Assembly (NCBI RefSeq): GCF_031143425.1
Contig: NC_090451.1
Span: forward strand, 352,292,339-352,356,338
Source of the DNA: Pleurodeles waltl
Lineage: Eukaryota > Chordata > Amphibia > Caudata > Salamandridae
Reading direction: 5' to 3'
DNA: 64,000 nt
This document shows, one piece after another, positions 34,134 to 44,246 of the stretch (within the stretch, counting starts at the first letter, position 1; each line of letters opens with the position of its first letter). The notes beneath the pieces are model-generated. The model did no database searches. It was not told where the DNA came from and worked only from the letters and a program-made list of their open reading frames with translations. The position numbers were made by a program, and so were the translations under genes.

Positions 34134-34790
34134 CTAGCAGCGATCCTCCTTGTGCTGCCCCCTGATGTAGCCTTTGTAGGCGTTGGAGCTCCATCTCCCG
34201 ATTGCTTTGATGCCATGCTCCGGCATGCCGTGGCGCGCCGCTGTAGTTGCTGCCCCTATTCTGAATGAGTGGGTGCCAAATTTGTTAACGGGGAGCCCCA
34301 CCCTGGTCAGTGCCCTCCTTAGTACTGCTTTGAACTGGTATATACTCAGGAAGTCTCCATTTGCGTGCTTCAGCAGTGTGCCCAGCCCTTCTGGGCTTGA
34401 TTGGATGAATTCCCGGGTGCAGCAAACTGGGCATAACTCGTGATCATCTAGGCACTTCAGCTCTATTTTCTTTCCTTTTCCCAGCTGGTCGGTTTTTGAT
34501 TTCCGTAGTAGGATTTGCATGTCTCTTTTCCCTATCTGTACGTCTTGCCTCTGCCACCAGCTCGCTTACTCTAAAAGCACCAAAAAAGGCCGGTGTGAAT
34601 GCTGCCTTGAATAGGGTATATTCGGAGTTCTCGCTGCAGATGTGCTTGAGGGCTCCCACCAGCTGCTTCAGGGTACTAAATTCGATCGGGCGCCGTTGGT
34701 CCTGCGCTGGCCCTTCCAGCCGGCGCCACCCCTTCATTGCGGACTTTATGTAATGGGAGTTCATGGGGTCCCTGCCCGTTGTCAGTTTGC
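34134..34790 (-). pseudogene. Tyrosine recombinase of a Ngaro-like element, N-truncated and frameshifted
   Basis: Two overlapping minus-strand frames together cover a tyrosine recombinase catalytic domain. The first (34764-34444) has AFFGAFRVSELV, holding the first catalytic Arg. The second (34520-34134) has LLRKSKTDQLGKGK, then GTHSFRIGAAT (His-x-x-Arg) and GRWSSNAYKGYIR with the tyrosine. A small indel near 34550 separates them. The N-terminal core-binding domain is missing because the frame is cut by repeat P at 34795. No reverse transcriptase is found upstream. The R...HxxR...Y set and the hydrolase behind it fit Ngaro better than DIRS or Crypton. Confidence 0.82.
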
Positions 34791-34794
34791 TGTA

Positions 34795-35168
34795 TCAACT
34801 CAGCTGGCCTCTGCAGCACAATAACACATCCACATGCTCACCTCCACTGCCAAGTAAATCCCGGGCCAGGTCCTACTCCGGGCAGCTGTATCTGAAAATT
34901 AGCCCGCAACATGTCTGGAGCCGCTGGTAGTGAGAGCTGCGGCTGCAAACCTCAATCAGCTGTGCCGTGGAGGCCGCCACGGTCACAGCTTGACAGCTTT
35001 CGGCTTGGCGGGATGTAACTGCCTGATGGCCGATTAGAACCAGGCTGCGACCAAGGCAAGTAGGGGTGCCACAGCCACACAGCCCCAGCCCCTCGCCGCT
35101 TACCTCCGCACTTCTCTCTCCCTCGCCACCTCGGTCCTTAGTCCTCTCTCCTTGCAGCTTGCGCCTCC
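34795..35168. repeat. Direct repeat P, copy 2
   Basis: This is the second copy of the ~365-bp repeat at 30826-31192, in direct orientation. It carries an 8-base insertion (cacagccacacag) relative to copy 1. It truncates the recombinase frame on its left and is followed by AT-rich DNA with no further match to the region after copy 1. Confidence 0.9.
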
Positions 35169-35454
35169 CTTTCCGATTCCGTTGCACACCAAAGATTATA
35201 GAAATTGTTGAGTGCAAATAGAAAGTGAATAAGTTTAAGAACATGGATAATGCTGATCTTTCCCAAATCCGTCCCATCTGTAACACTATTCCTATTACAT
35301 TATTGCAATTCATTGTATTTTGCAGATATCTTTTTAAAGGAAAAAAGAGAAATATAATTCCCAGTTTTTAAACAACTGCAGATATGGAATTTTTTAATAT
35401 TGTAAATAAAAATATTGAGTGACCACAATCAAATAGATTAATTTTAAACTTTAA
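35169..35454. other. AT-rich DNA, nothing recognised
   Basis: This is AT-rich sequence without frames or repeat matches, between repeat P and the DIRS-B relic. Confidence 0.5.
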
Positions 35455-38440
35455 CTTGAAAAAGGATCAGGATTCAAGCCGTACCGTGACTGCCGGAAAC
35501 AGATGTCAGTCACAGACCTGTGTGACATGTGACTTAGGCGCTTGGGCTTGATCGCACCTCAGAGTCGTATGATAAGTGTGCCCTCATGCACCTAATGCAG
35601 TCAGGAATTGGCAGACTAAGCTCTGTTGCTGAGCATGAGAAGAAGTATCGTTCAAAACAGGTTTCTAGCTAAAAGTTGCATGGCTATTCACATTCACAGT
35701 TGCAAGATCTGTCCCACAAAAGTCTGAAATGTTTAAGGAAGCTGATTGGGACACATCCCCCCACCTGCCAATCAGTCTGGCGTGAAGTTGTAAGAGCGTT
35801 TCTCAAGGGGAACAGAATTGTATTAATAAGAAGACTATGTCTTTGGTTCAGTCACAACCTAATTATTCTCGGCCTTCGTTGACTCCGCAGCAGCTAATGG
35901 AATCCAGGATGCCATGCTGAATATTTTACAGACGTTACTGGATCACTCTGTTGTGCATTTGGGCACCATGGAGCTGCAGGACTCCCCAGTTGTCCCTCCA
36001 CTGGTGGCCCTTCCCCAACACCAACTGCACCTTCATGAACTTTATTATTTCTTGGTCCAAACCAAAGCAGGTCCTAACCTCTACTCTGGTCCCAGGGTCC
36101 GCACCAGATCTTTCCATGCTGGAGCCAACCTCAGCAGTACGTGGTCCAATTACGCCACCGGTTTCTGATCTTGAGCGAATATTGGTCCTACCTAGTTCTA
36201 TGTAGTGCAATGAAATTATGAAGGTTCAACCAGTGGTTATGTAGCCAGATCTTCAGCCTTGCCATCTCCCTTGAGATGGACTTGCTCTTGATCTACAAAT
36301 GGAAGAACGTGCCTCTCTTGCTGTAGTAGTACAAAGAGCAGAAGTGTTAGATTTTGAGTTGCCTGTTCTGCAAACTAAAGCCTTTGGGGTCCCTATTGTC
36401 ACTTTTGCCATTTAACAAGGACACTCTCATAGCCACTTGGTCTAAGCCATGGTCTCCAGCCAATGGTGAGCTGGTCCTTTTGACGAAACACCCTTTGCAG
36501 AAAGCTTTGTGGTGCAGGCGACCACAATTAAAGTCAGTCCTATTTCTTTTTCTTCTAATCTCCGAGGTAGTGAGTCAAAATGTTTCAGTGCCTTTAGGGA
36601 GAAAATGTTTTCTTCTGTTAGCCTGGCTTTGCACTCTTTGAATGCTCTTGTGGGCAAATACACACATGGGTTATGGGATGTGGACAGTGAGATCTTACCA
36701 ATCATTCTGGAGGACTTCAGGACTTTTCTGGCTCAAACGATCCAAGACAGACCGTATGCAGCAAAGTATGTGTTGCGTACAAATCTGGACACCATTACTG
36801 CATATGCCATGCTATCACACCAGTGTTGTGCTGAGAAGGCATGTCTGGATGTGAATAATCCTGTTTTTAGGAGAGGTCCCATATGGACATATGTCTATTG
36901 ATAGATCTAGGCTATTCATTGAGAAGGCGGGCTCAGCACTCAAGTCATTCAAAGATAGTTGCACCACAACTCGTTCCATGGCGTTGTTGTCTCATGTGGT
37001 TGTGATTGAGGTTTTTCACGCCAACAGGGACAACTATCCTCCAACTTTTCTTTCCATCCTACAGGGCCCATCAGCCTTGCTGATTTTGCTCTCCTAGATC
37101 GAGGAACAGGCGGTAGGGGCAGGGTATGATATTTTATCCCTTGCAGGAAATTCATCACATCAGAACTTTGAGTCTTGCAAATTGTTCGAAAGGGCTACAC
37201 CCTGCCTTTCATTAGGTCTCCACCTCTTATCCCTCCTACACTATACTAAGTTTTGTTGGCCCATGCCTGTCTCTTGATGCAAGAAGTTAATTTCCTTCTG
37301 GCTAAAGGCGCCATCAAGAGGATGCTGGACACAGAGAAGGGCGAGGGGTGCTATTCTTGCTACTTTCTCATCCTGAGGGAGGATAGAGAACTCAAGCTTA
37401 TACTAGAGCTCTGGTCACTGAATGCCTTTCTGAAGAAGAACAAATTAAGATGCTCACTCTGGCCTAGATCCTCTCTACTCTGGATCCTCGGGACTGGATG
37501 ATGCCCCTGATCTCGCCGGGCCAGGTGCATATTTTCACATACTTGTCATGGAAACCCGCAGACTTCACCTGCATTCATAGTCGAGTCTGAACATTTCCAA
37601 ATTGCTGTACTCCCCTTCAACCTCACTTTATCCCTTAGGTGTTCATAAACCGATGGCGATGGTGGTGGCTCATCTTCACAAGTCAGGGATACATGTATTC
37701 TTGTTCCTCGACAACTGGCTATGCAATGCAGGCTCTCTGCATTTAGTCACAGCATCATCTGTAGGCAGCGGCTAGGACATTGATCTCCTTTGGGTTTTCT
37801 GTCAACGAGCCGAAGACCTACCTGAGCACTTGCAGATGATTCCTTTCATAGGGTCTATCCCAGACATGGCAGAGATCAAGCCGCAGCAAGTCTGGGACAC
37901 TGGGGGATATGATCCTGATGTTTTGGGATCAGTTCTGCATCTTGGTGAAGATGGTTCTGAGGCTCCTTGGGCTTCTGGCCTCATGAATCGTCCTTGTCAC
38001 ATATGCGAACAATAGAACCTGAGGTTTCAGTCGGCCTAGCACCAGGGCTGCGCCTTCGATGCTGTCCTAATCTCACAAGAGATGGCTCAGGGCCTCATGT
38101 GGGGTTAGACAAATACCAGGCCACTCTCCTTTGCCCACCCAGCCTTCACGGTTGTGGCAGACTCATCTCTGCTGCTGAGGTGGGAGGTTCCTTCAGGGAA
38201 GTGGAGAGCTGAGATACAGTTCCCATCAGCCTTCTGGAGCTTTAGGCAATCCATTTGGTACTGAAAGCCTTCCTACTGACCATCAATGGAGACTGGTACA
38301 TTTTAGAAAGGTAATCATGATTGCTATGTGGTACTGAACTATCAGGGAGGGGTGGGTCCTAGGTCCTCTGCTAAGAGGCTCTATATCTCAGGAGAGATGG
38401 CTGGATCAGCAAATCTTCTAGGTAGCTAACCACCTAGCAG
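35455..38440 (+). mobile_element. DIRS-B: strongly decayed DIRS relic
   Basis: Plus-strand fragments follow DIRS gag and pol in order. They are an N-terminal FKPYRDCRKQMSVTDL (compare the gag Cys/His cluster of DIRS-1), gag C-terminal half (36509-36901: KMFSSVSLAL, YTHGLWDV, DRPYAAKYVLRTNLDT), RT pieces (37253-37501: LLAKGAIKRM, EGCYSCYFLILRE, FLKKNKL) and RNase H pieces (38100-38420: a LLLRWE region, YQGGVGPRS). Stops and indels are frequent. Both terminal repeats and the recombinase are gone. It is the oldest-looking DIRS copy here. Confidence 0.75.
36300..36960 (+). pseudogene. DIRS-B gag C-terminal fragment
   Basis: The 130-residue open stretch at 36509-36901 is the best-preserved part of DIRS-B. 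It aligns with the DIRS-1 gag block from KMFSSTSLAL to the LDTTDSLGRA region, including the Trp of the LWD motif. Upstream fragments in shifting frames (36354-36641) carry LLPFNKDTLIATWSKPWSP, matching the LLGTWSKPSTG motif of the better copies. No complete protein can be read. Confidence 0.65.
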
Positions 38441-38818
38441 TTAGACAGTAGCATGTTTTTTTTTTTTCTACTTACATTATTTTAATTTACTTTGCTTATG
38501 CTGTGAATTTGTGCATGTTTTATTGTGGGTGTGTCAGAGGGTGAATGAAAGAGCAGGGTCGGATTGCACTATAGGGCAATTAGGCAGTGCCCAATGGGCT
38601 GGTCTCAAAGATCAGTGTTACTTTTCCTTTTCGCAGTTTGTTAGACTGTTTTACTGCCAGATAGGCCGTTTTTTTCTGTTGATTTCAGTGATATTGTCAC
38701 AAGTATTGACTGCAGCAAACACAAATGCATACAGTCTCCCATTGCTTTCAAAATGCCCATACAGCGTGCATTTACAAGTTCAAAACTGGCCACTTTTTAA
38801 GCTACTGTGTTCCCTTAA
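38441..38818. other. Unassigned DNA before the L1 insertion
   Basis: A T-rich run near 38459 is followed by sequence without recognised content. It ends at the L1 target-site duplication. Confidence 0.5.
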
Positions 38819-38837
38819 ATGATGCCACTTTTATTTT
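38819..38837. repeat. L1 target-site duplication, left copy
   Basis: The 19-base sequence ATGATGCCACTTTTATTTT is repeated exactly at 44228-44246, bracketing the L1. Confidence 0.92.
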
Positions 38838-39439
38838 TTTGGTTTGATTTTTATTTTATTTTTTAATTGCTATTTCTAAGTTCCACAAGCAGCCCTCATA
38901 ATAGTATGAAATACAGGCACTGGATCATGTGCAATGCAACAGCAAATATAGTAATAAAGGCAATCGAACTTCCCAGCCAATCATGATCGAAGGAAAGAAT
39001 TGTGGTGTATTCAGTCATTATAGGCACAAGGGGGTAATTGCGCAAGGTTAACCTAGTTCACAGCGTTATCAGGGAGACTTAGGAGGAACCACCTTCTACC
39101 CAACACAACATAAGAAATCAATATTATAACATCATGTTAACCATGTTAAAATCAGGAAAAAACAGGAACAACTAAGATAAGAAAGTAAGAACAAAGCTGG
39201 CTGGACATCGCAGCACAGTTGCCACATCTGGGTGTCATCAGGTGTGAGCGGCTTGGGGGATGGGAGACACAAGGGATGATCCCAAGTGCACTGCCTGCCC
39301 CATGGGAAGCAGATGCATGCAGGCCCCAGTCCAGAGATGCCTTGGAGGGAGAGGGTAGGCCACCTTGGAGATGTGCAATGTGCGACATACAACAAGGTAT
39401 CCCAGTGGAATAATCAATTCAGGTGTAGTGCAAGTTATT

Positions 39440-41311
39440 AAAGGCAGTCATAGGTCCAGTGTAGCATGCAGTTTGTAGAACAATCGCAGAACATATACGT
39501 TCCACTTCGTAACCACATTTGTACCCCATCGAGATTTCCTATCTCGTGTCATAGCCTTAGCTACCGCCAATGCCCATTTATGGGTCGCACAAAGCCAACA
39601 TTCTATAACGGGGGTCTGAGGCGATTTCCAGCTCATGGCATTAGGTGTTTGTAGAGAACTGTCGCCAGGTTGAAGAATCTCAAGTAAAGCTTGTTATGCT
39701 TGGTTCGGATTAGGACCCCTAACAGGCAAGCTAGTGGAGTCGGTGGAATCTGGATTTCTATAATTCAGTATATGAATTCCAACACCTGATTTCAGGCTTT
39801 GAACCGTGTGGGACACTTCTAGACCATATGAATGAAGGTTGCGCGCTCAAGGTTACATCTGTGGCAATAGCAGAGTGAGTAAACATTCTAATCCGCTGGT
39901 ATGGAGTGAGATAGGTCTGGTGGACATAACTGAACTGTGTATATTGCAGACGTGCATTATGAGAAACTCGTTTAACATGCTCTAGGGCAGTGACCCATTG
40001 TTTGGGGACGAGTTGCACATTGACAGTCCTCCCAGCGAAGTTTACTCTGACATGGGGGGCCGCTTGCACCATGCTGCAGTGCTGCATACAGGCTCGATAC
40101 GGCCCTACAGCTAAGATCATGTGTGAGAAAGCATTGCAGTCCTAAGTGTACTGGTGGTTCTATGGTACCTAGGGGCCAGTTACCTGCAAGTGTTGCTCTA
40201 ATGGCTCAATAAGTGAGGAAGAGACCCATTCTAATGTCATATTGTTCCTGTAGGTCCTGAAAAGAGAGGAGAGTACCTTCCTGATATAGATCTCCCAAAT
40301 GAGTCAAATCAGCTTCCCTCCAGGTGGTATCATGGGTAGAGCAGCAAACAAATATAACAGTCAGGGAAGACCCAACATTTTAGCCATCGGTGACGGAGGC
40401 AGTCACGTCCAGAAGTGCATAGATTGGTATGAAAGACAGGGCTTTTCTGTGGTTGCCATCGAGGAGATCTTTGTCAGTGTGATAAATGTTGACCCCAAGA
40501 AACTGGAAGATGTCAAAGGACCAAAGGAGGCGGCCTCTGTCAAGTGGACCGTGGTGCTCTTGATGAACTCACCATAAGGGGAAAATGCAGAACTCTCCCC
40601 AGTTCACCCTTAGGCCCGCCAGGTCCCCAAAGTGCGCAAGGAGGGCGTTAAGGGGCGACAGTGTGGAGGTATATCTGCACAAGTATATGAGGAAATCGTC
40701 TGCACATAATGATACAACATGTCAGTCAGGTCCAATCCTAATACCCTAATCAGGTCATTTAGACCATAACCTGGCCGCCAGTGGCTCTATGGCTAGGGCG
40801 AACAATACTGGGGATAAAGAGCAGCCCTGGTGGGTGCCTCGTTCGATGTGAAAGGAGCGCGAAATGCATTGACCAGTGCAAACCCTCACTCTTGGGAAGT
40901 GTATAGTAGTTTAATCCATTTTGAGAAATTAGGACCAAAGCCAAAGATACGGAGTACCTGCAACAGATAGGACCAATTAAGAGCGTCAAATGCCTTTTCA
41001 GAGTCTAAGGTGACTGCTACTGGAAGATCAGGATCTGAGGTAAGGGCATCTATGATATGACATAAACCCCTAATGTTGAAATGGGTGGCCCTGCCAGGGA
41101 CCCCTTGGGCATATGCAGAATACCCTGTGCCGTACACCTGTCCACTCCATCGTATAGTAATTTTATCTAATTCACCCTTGGTGAAGTGGATCTCCTGGAG
41201 AAAGGCAAAGTGGACATGCCAGCGTCTAAGGTAAGCATAAATTCTATGTCTCTGAGTCTGGGTGGCTATACCCTGGACATTCCATGTGAGGACATTGTAA
41301 GTGGAAGTCAT
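39440..41311 (-). pseudogene. L1 ORF2: endonuclease joined in frame to reverse transcriptase
   Basis: The frame begins MTSTYNVLTWNVQGI (endonuclease Asn) and LQEIHF (Glu) and passes, without a stop, from the AYAQGVPG region straight into FNIRGLCHIIDAL and VTLDSEKAFDALNW, the first RT palm block. The rest of the endonuclease and the start of RT are therefore deleted. Farther on are GCSLSPVLFALAIEPLA and the catalytic box, with TGT GCA GAC GAT at 40706-40695 giving CADD where YADD is usual. The C-terminal Cys/His region (39950-39800: YCHRCNLERATFIHMVWKCP) is recognisable. Several stops lie downstream. It is non-functional. Confidence 0.8.
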
Positions 41312-41609
41312 TGAACCATGCGTGGGTATACAAGTTCTTGAACCTCATTACCTCCCAACCCCCCTACCCACCCCAGCCACACAGCACACCACCCGGACCG
41401 CACAGAACGAAAATATTTAAACTATCAAAAAGAACAATCCCTGTACCCTTGGCCTGAATGCTCAACAGCATCATGCCACCCTCTAGTAAACAAGTTAACT
41501 GGTGTGAGACCGTTGCGTGCAATATAGTGAAGTCCATACAGAATAGTTTGGTGGGGGACTGGCCAGTTGGCGAGCAATGGTAGTTATAGGTATAGTGTGA
41601 GCCCATACT

Positions 41610-42790
41610 AAATTGTCAGGCTTAACATCTGTATATCTTGGCCGCGCGCGTCTTGCCTTTGAGGGCAGCCAAGGCCCTCTCACTCCATCTGCTAGACCAT
41701 TCACCAACGAAGCAGAGGGTCTCTCTCATAGGTTGACTTCTGAGCGTGGGGTGACTATCGGTTATGGGTGCACCCCACCTTTGGAAGGGACCTGAGCCCT
41801 CTGAGTCCCAGCTGGTATCTGAGACCTGGTCAGTGTGCAAAGATGCATAGAGGTTCGTATCACGAAGAGAGGCCTCCATGACCGCCCTCGCCTGCTCAGC
41901 AGCCACCTGGTTTCTAGATGGCTTTGCCTCAAGTGATCTGCTCCTGCAGTTTTTCAGTTTAGGTGTCAGCCAAGTGGTGGACCCAGACACCTACTCCGAA
42001 GGTGCAGCCAAGTCCTTAGTGTGGAGCCAGGTCTACACATCCTTATGGGAGTGGAAAACATGGCTCTTATAACCATCTAGAACTCGGAGTTTCACCTGGA
42101 ATAGCAGGGCGTATTTCAGACTTACTTCTCTGAGGCGCTGCTTGACCCTAGTATAGGAGTTGTGCTGTCGTTGTACAGCTATGGTAAAATCCGCGTATGC
42201 AGTACTCAGTGTTGTCGTAGTGCCAGGGCCCTTTGGTGAGAAATCGCTGTCACTGGCAAAGGTTGTCATCCAGGAGTGCAATGTGCCTGTTTGATGGAGA
42301 AGAACTTTGCAGTTTGTCCTCCAGGATCGGTTTTGTGACCCAAGTCTCGAGGAATAGCTCCATGCTAGGGCCCTCGACACGCTCCTGAAACCCCAAGAAG
42401 CAGATATTATTACGCCAAGATCGCCCTTCTGTGTCCTCAGCCCTGGGTTAAAGGGCAGCTACTTCTGTTTCGAAATTTGTCAGGCGGTCCTGGAGTTCTT
42501 GCACCGTTGGCCAGACCGTGGCAAGGGTAGATTCATTTTCCTTCACTCGATCCACCAATTCGCAATGATCTGCTCACAGCAAGTTTACATCTATGGATAT
42601 TGTATCAATGCGGGTCTTGAGGGAAGTTTTCCTGGATAGCTTGGAGGACCTTGTCAAATTACGTAGAATGTGTCTGAAGGGTCACCGCTAGATGGCGGAG
42701 GCTGACCAGGGTCGTGCCAGGAGGCATGGCAGTCATCTCAGTGTCAGCTGCTCCTGTGGACGATGAATTAAAGGATTTAGGTTTCCCCAT
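41610..42790 (-). pseudogene. L1 ORF1 protein, decayed
   Basis: Minus-strand frames match L1 ORF1p in order. An N-terminal MIGKPKSFNSSS-type start lies near 42790, and stops follow in the coiled-coil part. Then come MELFLETWVTKPILEDKL and PWHYDNTEYC-like pieces, and an open C-terminal segment 42380-42033 containing YTRVKQRLREVSLKYALLF and VKLRVLDGYKSHVF, the conserved C-terminal domain. An acidic/Ser-rich tail (41990-41622) follows. ORF1p is an RNA-binding trimer needed for L1 retrotransposition. Multiple stops make this copy inactive. Confidence 0.75.
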
Positions 42791-44227
42791 CATGGTGGGG
42801 GGGTGGGATGCTAATCCAGGCAGTGTAGGAAAATGTTTGTAGTTGTAGTAGGGCGCCAAAAATAACAAGGGAGCCAAAGGAACAACAAGTACAGGCCAGT
42901 AAGTGTGGGCCTGCAGAATGTTCACAGCTAAGGACACCCAATGAGCAACACGGAGACAGCGCTTCCAGGCATCCAGATCCACACTCAATAAACAGATCAA
43001 GATTTTTTGCAGTAGTCAAACAGTTTGTGCAGCCTGCACCCAGTGCCAGGAAGCATCTGGTCAAATTAAGTCACATCGGGCCCCCTCAGGTGCGGCATTT
43101 CCATGCGCTACTACCAGTTGCGGCTCTCAGGCAGAAGGGGCAGGGCGAGCTGGCGCAAGGAGGGGGGAGCGTGACCAAAAAAAACAATAAAAAATGTTTT
43201 GCCGCGCCACCACCGAACCGCTCCTCACCTCCAGGGACAGGCCCAGGCTCCCAGCCTGCCCTGCATCCAATCCTACTGCAGCATGAAAGCAGTGGTAGGA
43301 TTGGACGTAGCACCCTCGCTGGCTGCTCTGAGGCAGAGTGGGGGCCCCCCCTGCCTGCTTTCTCCAATCGGCACTGCGTTGCCAGGTTGTACAGAGCCTA
43401 CTGCGCATGTATGTTTGTCCGGCCCAAAACAGCGAGCCAAACATACATGCACACTGATGGGGAGGGCTGTGCACTCCCCCTCTGTCCCTGTCATGCCCAT
43501 GGCCCAACCCCTTTTGCAGTACAAAACATAATAAACTATATTTTTTATGTTTCTACTGTAAAGGTTTTGCTGCTGCAGGTGGGAGGGGGTGCGCTCCACT
43601 GCCATAGCTGAGGTGCCGCCCCCGGCTGCTGCACGTCACAGGGCGCAGTTAGCCAGCGAGCCCAGCGTGAAGCGGAGGCCAGGCACACAGCGTGGGTTCC
43701 CTGCACACCCGGCAACGGGAGCCATCCGTCCATTCCTCGTTTTTCAAACGGCCCGGGGCTCGTCCTACACCACCACAGCATGGGGCACCGCTCTCTCACT
43801 CGGAGATAGCACAGCAGCCGACGCTGCGGCAGTTCAAAGGCCCCCCATTTCTTCAGTGGTGTTCCAGGTAGCCACGATGACCAATGTGCACCCCAGGGCC
43901 GGGCAGGAACCGCAGAGCAGAAGCCAAAGCCACTATCGGCTGCGGTGCGAGCCCAGTGCGACTGCAGGCAGTCTGGGGCCGATTATTGCCTCCCTAAGGG
44001 CCTATGGGTTCCATTGACTCCCTCTCCATACTCCGTCGCCGCGGTCTGGTGTCCACAGATCAGCACTTCGTTCCCCAGTAGGGTGGATCAGCTGAACCAC
44101 AGTAAAGGCGGATTGTGGGCAGGCACAATCATTTTGGATGTCGCCGATTTATGGAGTATTTTTGAAAGGCTTGCACTGAGCTCCACGTTCAGGTGTCCAG
44201 CCCGGTCACCATCTTGGCCACTCCCCT
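42790..44227 (-). promoter_or_regulatory. L1 5' untranslated region with internal promoter
   Basis: This GC-rich, CpG-containing leader lies upstream of ORF1. The first 20 bases on the minus strand hold CCAAGATGG, which resembles the YY1 site that positions transcription at base one in mammalian L1. The several overlapping open frames on both strands in 43027-44017 are compositional. Confidence 0.65.
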
Positions 44228-44246
44228 ATGATGCCACTTTTATTTT
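44228..44246. repeat. L1 target-site duplication, right copy
   Basis: The sequence is identical to 38819-38837 over 19 bases and directly adjoins the L1 5' end. Confidence 0.92.

Larger units (their letters stand above)
38838..44227 (-). mobile_element. L1 (LINE-1) retrotransposon, 5'-complete with internal deletion
   Basis: The element is bounded by an exact 19-bp target-site duplication. Its 3' end, at the low coordinate, is an A-rich tail on the minus strand (seen as tttttttggtttgatttttattttatttttt). Its 5' end reads AGGGGAGTGGCCAAGATGG on the minus strand, close in style to the 5' ends of mammalian L1, including a CAAGATGG motif of YY1 type. In between lie a GC-rich leader (about 42800-44227), ORF1 remains and a shortened ORF2. 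It is about 5.4 kb long. Confidence 0.9.

Noticed and set aside
33525..34790. Crypton DNA transposon as source of the recombinase
   Set aside because: The SGNH hydrolase downstream and the b-a-b array fit Ngaro better; still possible if no RT-bearing relatives exist.
40299..40577. Plus-strand 92-codon frame resembling a small enzyme
   Set aside because: It is the reverse complement of L1 ORF2 RT sequence; the coding signal is on the minus strand.
43027..44017. Overlapping frames of 100-194 codons on both strands
   Set aside because: They lie in the GC-rich L1 leader; stop codons are rare there because of composition, and no domain is visible.
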